Shown here: positions 1-4,820 of the stretch, piece after piece | How the letters are laid out: each line of letters opens with the position of its first letter | Position numbering within the stretch: the first letter of the stretch is position 1 | Assembly: GCA_963659365.1 (NCBI GenBank) | Contig: CAVKTI010000079.1 | Span: 1 to 8,418, forward strand | Reading direction: 5' to 3' | Source of the DNA: W0P28-013 sp963659365 | GTDB taxonomy: Bacteria; Bacteroidota; Bacteroidia; Bacteroidales; Paludibacteraceae | DNA length: 8,418 bases | Made by a program: the position numbers and the translations under genes | The notes under the pieces: generated by a model | What the model was told of the DNA's origin: nothing | The model's database searches: none | What the model saw: only the letters and a program-made list of their open reading frames with translations

Positions 1-451
1 CCTTTTCAGACTCACAAAGTTATACGCCTAATCCCCTAGATTTATCGAGTGAGCCGCATGGCCTGCCAAGTACCGCCGCTACCATAGCAAAAATTAGCCC
101 CAAAATTCTCCATTTTTATTCAAAATTTACGCTGTACTGAATAAAAAACATACTTTTTTGTTCAGTATGGCGTGTTTATTGAATAAATTTTGTGATTTTC
201 TGGCGGTTTAATCTACAAACTATTTGAAATTCTGCAAATTACTGAAACAACAATCGGTGTAGTCGCTTACTGCGGCAGGTATTGGTTCGTTGTTGGTTAG
301 GTATATGCAGCGCATGCCGAAAGGAGACCAAGATTCTCGTGCGTGTTTTTTTGACCTATACGCCGAGATTTTACTCGGATATTTGATGTTTATCCACTCA
401 TATAGGCGTATTTCTCCTTGTTTTTGTTCGCTTTTTCACATATGGGCACAA
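1..451. other. Intergenic region without a supportable gene
   Basis: No reading frame here has recognisable protein content. The longest frames overlap the transposase antisense or are short and featureless. The stretch contains the long palindrome at 115-187, described separately. It also has a modest inverted repeat, ATACGCC (358-364) with GGCGTAT (405-411), enclosing a small CCGAG/CTCGG hairpin (363-378). That structure lies about 40 bp beyond the transposase stop codon and may belong to the end of the insertion sequence. A string related to TATACGCCTA at 21-30 recurs in inverse orientation at about 401-411. No tRNA-like cloverleaf or rRNA-like sequence was seen. Confidence 0.6.
115..187 (+). 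repeat. 73-bp near-perfect palindrome (long hairpin)
   Basis: Bases 115-123 pair with 179-187 (9 bp). After a 4 by 4 internal loop, 128-148 pair with 154-174 (21 positions), leaving the five-base loop CATAC at 149-153. All pairs share one symmetry axis at position 151. The inner stem has four G-T positions (128/174, 133/169, 134/168, 142/160), which would be G-U wobbles in a plus-strand transcript but A-C mismatches in a minus-strand one. The fold therefore favours RNA read on the plus strand. It could be a terminator for a gene left of the window, a small mobile-element remnant, or a structured RNA. It lacks the GC-rich stem and clean U-tract of a textbook terminator. Confidence 0.7.
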
Positions 452-1608
452 TTATCCCCTTACCGCAATCAGTTCCAGTGCGTATTTGCTTATCTGCACA
501 AAGCGGAATATGTTGTACACAAGGTTTGTCAGTGCTCTATTCGCTTTCGCACGCATTAGTTCTATTGTCCGCACAACAGCACCATTCATTGCACCATCCA
601 TAAAACCAAAAACATGCTCAACACGGCATCTTGTCTTTGATTTAGTATGATTCTGTTTGCGTTGCTCCTCTGTCAAACTGCGATAACGACAGCCTTTCTC
701 GCAAATAACCGGTTGCATACCATACCTTTCGATGATTTCCTCTTTCCCCTCGTAACTGGAGTCCAAATAAAGTTTTTGCCCCTTATCTTTCTCTCTCAAC
801 AAAGGTGCAATGACATTCGAATCATGCACATTCGCAGGCGTAACATCATAAGTTTCTATCAGTTTGGTCTTCTTATCGACCTTTACATGATCTTTGTAGC
901 CATAGTAGTTTTTGCCTCCCTTTTTCGTCCAACGGGCGTCTGTATCCTTATGTCGTTTTTTATTGCGCTTATGCTTTTTGGTAGGCTCGTCATCTCCTGG
1001 TTGAGGGGTCCATAAATCAGCACCATGTCCCTCTTTAATTTGCTTATTTTCTTCACGAGTATTACGCTGACGAGGTGCTTCGACAAAAGTTGCATCAATG
1101 ATTTTACCCTCGTTAAAGGACAGCCCCTTACCATCCAAGAAATCACGAAAATCATCAAACAGTCTATCAAAAACTCCCGTTTTCGTCAACTTGTTTTGGC
1201 AAGCCCATATCGTTTTCTCATCGGGCACATCATCTACCGTTTGAATCCCCAAGAATTGGCGAAAACTAACGCGGTCTTTTATTTGGTATTCCGTTTGAAA
1301 GTCGCTAAGGTCGTAGTAGCGTTTGATGAGTAACACTTTGAATAATTGCACCACATCTATTGGCTTTGCTCCGCCCATGGATTTGCACTCTTTTGTTAGC
1401 AATGCGTCTTCCAATGTCGGACGAAACATCTAAAAATCAATTTATTGCGATAAGGTCTCCAAGGGGTTGCCCATCTTTTGAAGGGATTCTTGGGTAATCT
1501 CCTGTTCAAATAGACTTTTGCTTTTGCATTTGCGATATGTGGTCTTTTTGTGCATACTTTTGGCGTTTTTTTCTACAAAAACCACTGCAAATATCGCGCC
1601 AAAATCAC
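192..1608 (-). mobile_element. IS5-family insertion sequence, decayed; ends uncertain
   Basis: The body is defined by the transposase reading frame at 452-1555. The ends are tentative: GTGATTTT followed by CT and GGCG at 192-205 matches, in inverse orientation, CGCCAAAATCAC at 1597-1608 if a 2-bp gap is allowed. The implied length of about 1.4 kb is plausible for this family. However, no target-site duplication is visible outside these positions, and the left part would leave about 260 bp of non-coding DNA after the transposase stop. The presence of an IS5-type element is well supported; its exact boundaries are not. Confidence 0.4.
452..1555 (-). pseudogene. IS5-family transposase, N-terminus interrupted by two in-frame stop codons
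   Basis: This is a DDE transposase of the IS5 family, the enzyme that cuts and pastes its own element. The intact part starts at ATG 1429 (325 aa). In that numbering the catalytic residues appear as D112 (KIIDATF), D223 (LYLDSSYEG) and E271 (RCRVEHVFG), with the usual YYGYKDH motif at 175-181. Reading upstream in the same frame from ATG 1555 gives 37 residues that look like the normal family N-terminus (SLFEQE, MGNPLETLSQ). These are followed by TAA (1442-1444), three codons for I-D-F, TAG (1430-1432) and then ATG. Family members usually have an uninterrupted ...IDFEMFRP... here, so the TAG most simply replaces a GAG glutamate codon. Either the gene is dead, or a shortened protein is made by restart at the ATG touching the TAG. 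There is no frameshift elsewhere. Confidence 0.85.
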
Positions 1609-1669
1609 CATAGTTAACTCATTTTCAGTCGATTAATTTATATGAATTTTTGTGTTCCAAAGCACCGCA

Positions 1670-1685
1670 ATCTTCAAATTTTCAA
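1670..1685. repeat. Two-unit 8-bp tandem repeat (ATCTTCAA/ATTTTCAA)
   Basis: One unit ATCTTCAA is followed by one ATTTTCAA, preceded by CGCA and followed by ATAA. The same arrangement, with the same leading and trailing bases but five units, occurs at 2688-2727. The two copies lie on either side of the mannosyltransferase gene in direct orientation. This is a short dispersed repeat with variable unit number and no coding content. Confidence 0.75.
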
Positions 1686-1735
1686 ATAATTTGTCAAAGT
1701 CTTTTAGTCTTACAAGCCATGACTTATGCGTTAAA

Positions 1736-1767
1736 CTCATCAACTGATCAACCAATCAACTCATCAA
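1736..1767. repeat. Four-unit 8-bp tandem repeat overlapping the dpm stop codon
   Basis: The units are CTCATCAA, CTGATCAA, CCAATCAA and CTCATCAA in uninterrupted register. Read on the minus strand this is TTGATNNG repeated. The last codons of the mannosyltransferase (L-M-S and the TGA stop) fall inside the array, which then continues past the stop. Confidence 0.85.
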
Positions 1768-2502
1768 CTTTTTCTGCGGATATTTTCGGAACCAACTGCC
1801 GATTTTCAGGCGGACAACGCCGAAGAGGGCTTCGCTGAAGATGCCGCCGCTCATTTTCGAGGTGCCTTCGACGCGATTGACGAACACGATGGGCACTTCT
1901 TTGATGGTGAAACCGCATTTGGCGGCGGTAAATTTCATCTCGATTTGGAAGGCGTAACCCTTGAAACGAATTTTGTCGAACTCGATGGTTTCGAGCACTT
2001 GGCGGCGGTAGCAGACGAACCCAGCGGTGGTGTCGGCCACGCGCAAACCTGTGATGCAGCGCACATATTTCGAAGCGTAGTACGACATTAGCAGCCTGCC
2101 CATCGGCCAATTGACGATGTTCACCACATTGCCCACATAGCGCGAACCGACCACCACATCGGCACCAGCGCGCGCCGTGTCGTACATCTCTTGCAGTTTG
2201 CCCACAGGGTGCGAAAAATCGGCATCCATCTCGAAAATGTATTGGTAGTCGTGTTCCAAAACCCACTTGAAACCAGCGATATAGGCGGTGCCAAGTCCGA
2301 GTTTGCCTGTGCGTTCGACCAAGTGCAGGCGGTTGGGAAACTCGTCGATAAGGCGTTTCACAATAGCGCCAGTGCCATCGGGCGAGCCGTCGTCGATAAC
2401 GAGAATGTGGAACTCTTTGGGCAGTGCAAACACGGTGCGCACCATCTTTTCGATGTTCTCTTTTTCGTTGTATGTGGGAATGATGATAATGGAATCTGAC
2501 AT
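1756..2502 (-). CDS. Polyprenol monophosphomannose synthase (Dpm1-like family 2 glycosyltransferase)
   Basis: The 248-aa protein should transfer a sugar, by family mannose from GDP-mannose, to a polyprenyl phosphate at the inner face of the cytoplasmic membrane, making the donor for envelope glycosylation. The GT-A fold signatures are all visible: IIIIPTYNEKENI (5-17), the nucleotide-binding DDGSPDGTG (37-45), GKLGLGTAYIAGF (66-78), the metal-binding D93-A-D95 in EMDADFSHP, and the DPM-type second half with VVGSRYVGN, ADTTAGFVCYRR and GYAFQIEM. No membrane segment follows the catalytic domain, as in soluble bacterial Dpm1 proteins. The ATG at 2502 starts directly before the first strand; the leader is A-rich with no Shine-Dalgarno. 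A candidate promoter lies about 290 bp upstream. The final residues KKLMS and the stop codon come from a tandem repeat, so the C-terminus may differ from relatives. Sugar specificity is inferred from the family. Confidence 0.9.
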   Translation of the reverse strand: MSDSIIIIPTYNEKENIEKMVRTVFALPKEFHILVIDDGSPDGTGAIVKRLIDEFPNRLHLVERTGKLGLGTAYIAGFKWVLEHDYQYIFEMDADFSHPVGKLQEMYDTARAGADVVVGSRYVGNVVNIVNWPMGRLLMSYYASKYVRCITGLRVADTTAGFVCYRRQVLETIEFDKIRFKGYAFQIEMKFTAAKCGFTIKEVPIVFVNRVEGTSKMSGGIFSEALFGVVRLKIGSWFRKYPQKKLMS

Positions 2503-2530
2503 GGCGAGTTGTTTTTAAGGGTTAAATTTT

Positions 2531-2574
2531 TGTTAGTACAGTGTTAGTACAATGTTAGTACAGTGTTAGTACAT
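2531..2574. repeat. Four perfect-period 11-bp direct repeats, TGTTAGTACAN
   Basis: TGTTAGTACA is repeated four times, followed each time by one variable base (G, A, G, T), in exact 11-bp register with no other change. The array ends 29 bp before the mannosyltransferase start codon. Each unit has the partial dyad TGT-N4-ACA. An 11-bp period places every unit on nearly the same face of the helix, as tandem protein-binding sites often are. It may equally be a simple slippage array like the 8-bp repeats nearby. Confidence 0.9.
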
Positions 2575-2687
2575 TTGCTATACAGTGTAATGCAATTTGC
2601 AGTCGGTTTTGTCGTGCGGGATTTGTAATCCGTTTTTTTCGCTCATTTCTTTTGACGACCAAAATCAAGCATTAAAGAAAAGTCGCA

Positions 2688-2727
2688 ATCTTCAAATCTT
2701 CAAATCTTCAAATTTTCAAATTTTCAA
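2688..2727. repeat. Five-unit 8-bp tandem repeat (ATCTTCAA x3, ATTTTCAA x2)
   Basis: There are three ATCTTCAA units followed by two ATTTTCAA units in unbroken register, preceded by CGCA and followed by ATAA. It is the longer sister of the two-unit copy at 1670-1685 and lies in the leader or promoter region of the mannosyltransferase gene. Confidence 0.85.
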
Positions 2728-2792
2728 ATAAAAACTTTTCACTTTTCACTTTCAACTTTATACACTATAAAGCAAATTATCGAACTATTCTG

Positions 2793-2824
2793 CAAAAATA
2801 GTCATTTTTTCGTGTCGTTGCAAC
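2793..2824 (-). promoter_or_regulatory. Candidate Bacteroidetes promoter for dpm
   Basis: On the minus strand GTTG (2824-2821) is followed by exactly 20 bases and then TATTTTTG (2800-2793). This fits the Bacteroidetes pattern of a TTTG-like -33 box and a TAnnTTTG -7 box. The 13-mer CTATTTTTGCAGA around the -7 box is identical to the one in front of the pyruvate:ferredoxin oxidoreductase gene. It lies just beyond the end of menA and points toward the mannosyltransferase, implying a leader of about 280 nt. Confidence 0.55.
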
Positions 2825-2848
2825 CTTTCAGCATTTATTTTGCGCTTT

Positions 2849-3700
2849 TCAGGCAATCCACACTAGCACCACATAGATGGCGTTGCAGAGTCCAGCCAGC
2901 AGCAGACAGCGGTTGTACTGCGCCCCTTGTGCGCGGCGCACCGCTCCGAAAAGCATCAGTAGTGGCACGGCAATGCAGGCGGTAATCCAACTGCCAAACG
3001 CCATATAGGCGCAAATCGGTGTCAAGACGATGAGCGGCAACATGCCCCACTCGGCAGCGCGTTTGCCAAAGCGCACTGGGAAGGTGCGTTTGTTGGCGCG
3101 GCGGTCGTCGTCGATGTCGCGTAAGTTGTTGATAATCAGCACGCACATCGAGCAGATGCCACACACGCTGCCCGCCCAAAAGGCTTGTCGCAGCAGGGCG
3201 CAATCGAGCGTTTGTAGCCACACTGTGCCCATGGTGGCGATGATGCCGTAGTAGAGATAGACAAAAATGTCGGCGATGCCCAAGTAACTCAACGAGTGGT
3301 TGGTGGCGGTGTAGAGCCAAGCGAAGAGCAGGGCGGTGATGCCAATAATCACAATCGGCCAACCGCCCACCACGACTAGATAAATGCCTGTCAATAAGGC
3401 GATTGCGGCGCAAATGCAGCAGGCCACCAGCATTTGTCGTGGCGTTACTTCACCCTCGGCCAGCGCGCGTTTGAAGCCTTTGCGCCCCTTGCGGTCGGTG
3501 CCGCGCAGAAAGTCGTAGTAGTCGTTGATAAGATTGCTGAGCACCTGCAACGCCAATGCGCTGACGGCCGTTACAGCGGCGGTTGCGCCAGCGATGTCGC
3601 TGCCCGATTTTGCCACAACAAGCAGTCCAACCAACACAGGACAAAGCGACGCAAAAAGCGTTTGCGGGCGCGTGATTCGAAGCCAAAGGAGAAGGGGCAT
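2849..3700 (-). CDS. menA: 1,4-dihydroxy-2-naphthoate polyprenyltransferase
   Basis: The 283-aa integral membrane enzyme of the UbiA superfamily joins a polyprenyl diphosphate to 1,4-dihydroxy-2-naphthoate, giving demethylmenaquinone. Both Asp-rich, magnesium-diphosphate motifs are present: N59-D60-Y-Y-D63-F-x-x-G-T-D69 after the second hydrophobic segment, and N191-N192-L-R-D195-I-D-D-D199-R-R later. The second motif, with its following NKRT, is characteristic of MenA rather than UbiA. The rest is mostly hydrophobic, compatible with eight or nine membrane helices. The N-terminus LRITRPQTLFASLCPVLVG is where the family normally begins, supporting ATG 3700. Its length is normal. It lies 237 bp downstream of menG on the same strand; no promoter box was found in that gap, so readthrough from menG is possible despite a hairpin there. 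Confidence 0.93.
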   Translation of the reverse strand: MPLLLWLRITRPQTLFASLCPVLVGLLVVAKSGSDIAGATAAVTAVSALALQVLSNLINDYYDFLRGTDRKGRKGFKRALAEGEVTPRQMLVACCICAAIALLTGIYLVVVGGWPIVIIGITALLFAWLYTATNHSLSYLGIADIFVYLYYGIIATMGTVWLQTLDCALLRQAFWAGSVCGICSMCVLIINNLRDIDDDRRANKRTFPVRFGKRAAEWGMLPLIVLTPICAYMAFGSWITACIAVPLLMLFGAVRRAQGAQYNRCLLLAGLCNAIYVVLVWIA

Positions 3701-3708
3701 GTTTTAGA

Positions 3709-3729
3709 TTTCAAATTTCAGATTTCAAA
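3709..3729. repeat. Three-unit 7-bp repeat (TTTCAAA/TTTCAGA)
   Basis: TTTCAAA, TTTCAGA and TTTCAAA stand in register just upstream of the menA start codon. The array is short and AT-rich and lies in the 5' leader of menA. Confidence 0.55.
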
Positions 3730-3738
3730 TTGTTTCTC

Positions 3739-3758
3739 AAAATTGCTGCCGCAATTTT
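3739..3758 (-). terminator. Small hairpin between menG and menA
   Basis: AAAATTGC (3739-3746) and GCAATTTT (3751-3758) form a perfect 8-bp stem around a four-base loop. Read on the minus strand, the 3' arm ends in four T residues. It follows menG by about 180 bp and precedes menA by about 40 bp. It could be a weak terminator of the menG transcript or a leader structure of menA. The stem is AT-rich, so the call is tentative. Confidence 0.35.
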
Positions 3759-3771
3759 TGTTTCTAGTTTC

Positions 3772-3789
3772 TCGCGCTGCGCGCTGTTT
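3772..3789. repeat. GC-rich 18-mer, left copy of an inverted pair
   Basis: TCGCGCTGCGCGCTGTTT matches the reverse complement of 3900-3917 at 17 of 18 positions. The two copies face each other across a 110-bp AT-rich core in the menG-menA spacer. The GC-rich string contrasts sharply with its surroundings. Confidence 0.75.
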
Positions 3790-3827
3790 GTTATTTCAAA
3801 ATTTCAAATTAACGGTTTATCAACTCT

Positions 3828-3867
3828 CCAAATAACCAAATAATCGAATAACCGAATAACCAAATAA
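3828..3867. repeat. Five-unit 8-bp tandem repeat (YCRAATAA)
   Basis: The units are CCAAATAA, CCAAATAA, TCGAATAA, CCGAATAA and CCAAATAA in unbroken register, with a partial sixth unit (CCAAATCC) at 3868-3875. The array lies between the two GC-rich inverted 18-mers in the menG-menA spacer. It can be translated into a repetitive hydrophobic peptide on the minus strand, but this is an artefact of the repeat. Confidence 0.85.
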
Positions 3868-3885
3868 CCAAATCCACAAAAAAAA

Positions 3886-3928
3886 ACATAGAAACATAGA
3901 AACAGCGCGAAGCGCGAAAAACATAGAA
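3886..3928. repeat. ACATAGAA 8-bp repeats flanking a GC-rich motif
   Basis: Two adjacent ACATAGAA units (3886-3893, 3894-3901) are followed by the GC-rich inverted 18-mer and a third identical ACATAGAA at 3921-3928. The array ends about 10 bp past the menG stop codon. Confidence 0.7.
3900..3917. repeat. GC-rich 18-mer, right copy of an inverted pair
   Basis: This is the reverse complement of the string at 3772-3789 with one mismatch. It contains its own short hairpin, GCGC-GAA-GCGC. It lies 20 bp beyond the menG stop codon, embedded among ACATAGAA repeats. Confidence 0.75.
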
Positions 3929-3937
3929 ACTTACAAA

Positions 3938-4627
3938 TCAATGTTTTACGCCGCGATAGAGTGTGGCGATGCCGAGTGTGAGCGGTTGGTAGGTTACTTG
4001 TGCGAAGCCTGCTTGGCGCATCTGTTCGCAGAAATCGTCGCCCCAGATAAACTCTTTGACCGAGCGATTCAGGTAGCGATAGGCCTGTTTGTCGTGGCTC
4101 ATCAGCGCACCGACGCGTGGCAAAATGTGGCTGAAATAGAGGTCGTAGCACCACGCCACAAGATGATTTCGTGGGTATGAAAATTCGAGAATCAGCACCT
4201 CGCCATCGGTGTGCAACACGCGGTACATCTCGTGCAGACCTTGGTTCAAATCCGAAAAATTGCGGCAGCCAAAACTGCAAGTTACCGTGTCGAAAGTGTC
4301 GGCGGCGAACGGCATAGCGAGTGCCGAACCTTCGTGAAACTCGATGTCGAGCCCCTGCGTTTTTTCCGCGCCAATGTGCATCATTTCGGTCGATAGGTCG
4401 ATGCCGACAATGTGCTGCGCCTTGTGTTGATGCGCAATTTCGAGGCTCAAATCGCCCGTGCCAATCGCCACATCGAGTGCTTCGGCGCAGGGTTTCATCG
4501 TTCGTGCCAAGCGGCGGCGCCAGTGGCGGTCGATATTGAACGACAGCAGGTGGTTGAGCGCGTCGTAAGTGCCAGCAATGCGGTCGAAAAGGCCGCCAAT
4601 CTGTTGCTTTTGTTCCGTTTCGTCCAT
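3938..4627 (-). CDS. menG: Demethylmenaquinone methyltransferase (MenG/UbiE)
   Basis: The 229-aa class I SAM-dependent methyltransferase performs the last step of menaquinone synthesis, methylating demethylmenaquinone. Visible family features are the N-terminal IGGLFDRIAGTYDALNHLLSF (10-30), the SAM-binding motif I LDVAIGTGD (51-59), the acidic ribose-binding position D77 in VGIDLSTEMM, and the UbiE signature SFGCRNFSD (118-126). Length is typical for the family. The frame is open up to 4714, but ATG 4627 is chosen for two reasons. The family begins just before the FDRIAGTYD segment, and a promoter-like TATCTTTG at 4684-4677 lies inside the longer version. The leader is A-rich with no Shine-Dalgarno. 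menA follows on the same strand, so two consecutive pathway steps sit together. Because the organism appears to make menaquinone, a role in ubiquinone is unlikely. Confidence 0.93.
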   Translation of the reverse strand: MDETEQKQQIGGLFDRIAGTYDALNHLLSFNIDRHWRRRLARTMKPCAEALDVAIGTGDLSLEIAHQHKAQHIVGIDLSTEMMHIGAEKTQGLDIEFHEGSALAMPFAADTFDTVTCSFGCRNFSDLNQGLHEMYRVLHTDGEVLILEFSYPRNHLVAWCYDLYFSHILPRVGALMSHDKQAYRYLNRSVKEFIWGDDFCEQMRQAGFAQVTYQPLTLGIATLYRGVKH

Positions 4628-4676
4628 GTTTTGTGGGCATTCAGGGAATTTATAGAAATCCCTTTCAAATTGTCGG

Positions 4677-4684
4677 CAAAGATA
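4677..4684 (-). promoter_or_regulatory. Candidate -7 box for menG
   Basis: TATCTTTG on the minus strand matches the Bacteroidetes -7 consensus TAnnTTTG exactly and lies about 50 bp upstream of the menG start at 4627. No TTTG-like -33 element was found at the usual distance, so this rests on one box. It supports the shorter menG start. Confidence 0.5.
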
Positions 4685-4731
4685 CGAAAAATGTGGCTTA
4701 TTCGTGTTGTTCATAAAATTGCGGCAAACTG

Positions 4732-4763
4732 TTTCGTCGTTTGGCAGAAAAAAACTATTTTTG
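4732..4763 (+). promoter_or_regulatory. Candidate Bacteroidetes promoter for nifJ/por
   Basis: TTTC (4732-4735) is followed by 20 bases and TATTTTTG (4756-4763). This is a perfect -7 box and a three-of-four -33 box at the same spacing as the dpm promoter candidate. The surrounding 13-mer CTATTTTTGCAGA is shared with that promoter. Transcription would start near 4770, giving a leader of about 50 nt that ends in an A-rich stretch before the ATG. The promoter is divergent from that of menG, with the two -7 boxes about 72 bp apart. Confidence 0.6.
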
Positions 4764-4820
4764 CAGATTGATGTAGAAGTCGCTAATCACAGAAAACAAC
4801 ATAAAAAAAGATTTGAAACT

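Larger units (their letters stand above)
2503..2848. other. Intergenic spacer and probable dpm leader
   Basis: This 346-bp stretch has no gene. From left to right it holds the four-unit 11-bp repeat (2531-2574), a plain segment (2575-2687), the five-unit 8-bp repeat (2688-2727), a 7-bp run of CTTTTCA, CTTTTCA and CTTTCAA (2735-2755), and a minus-strand promoter-like sequence (2793-2824). If that promoter is real, most of the stretch is the untranslated leader of the mannosyltransferase mRNA, about 280 nt. I found no recognised riboswitch core. Confidence 0.6.

Noticed and set aside
42..113. A 23-codon minus-strand frame starting two bases from the long palindrome (begins MENFGANF)
   Set aside because: Too short to support, no family recognised, and no promoter or ribosome-binding signal. 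The palindrome's wobble pairs point to the opposite strand.
1558..1604. TTTTGGCG (1558-1565) and CGCCAAAA (1597-1604) as a regulatory hairpin or terminal repeat of the insertion sequence
   Set aside because: Only 8 bp pair across a 31-bp loop, right before the transposase start. No matching copy with a target duplication was found at the other end, so no function is assigned.
1670..2727. Possible CRISPR array from the repeated TTCAAAT strings
   Set aside because: The units are contiguous octamers with no unique spacers, and no cas genes are present.
3804..4640. A 278-codon minus-strand frame overlapping menG and the repeat-filled spacer
   Set aside because: It is out of frame with menG. Its tail is the translation of the octamer repeats (repetitive L-V-I-R/W residues) and its body is a shadow of menG.
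4628..4714. N-terminal extension of menG to an ATG at 4714
   Set aside because: The extension does not resemble the family, and it would place the TATCTTTG promoter box inside the coding region.
4704..4820. N-terminal extension of nifJ/por to an ATG at 4704
   Set aside because: The family N-terminus begins at MAKEKKFMTCDGN, and the best promoter box (4756-4763) lies within the extension.
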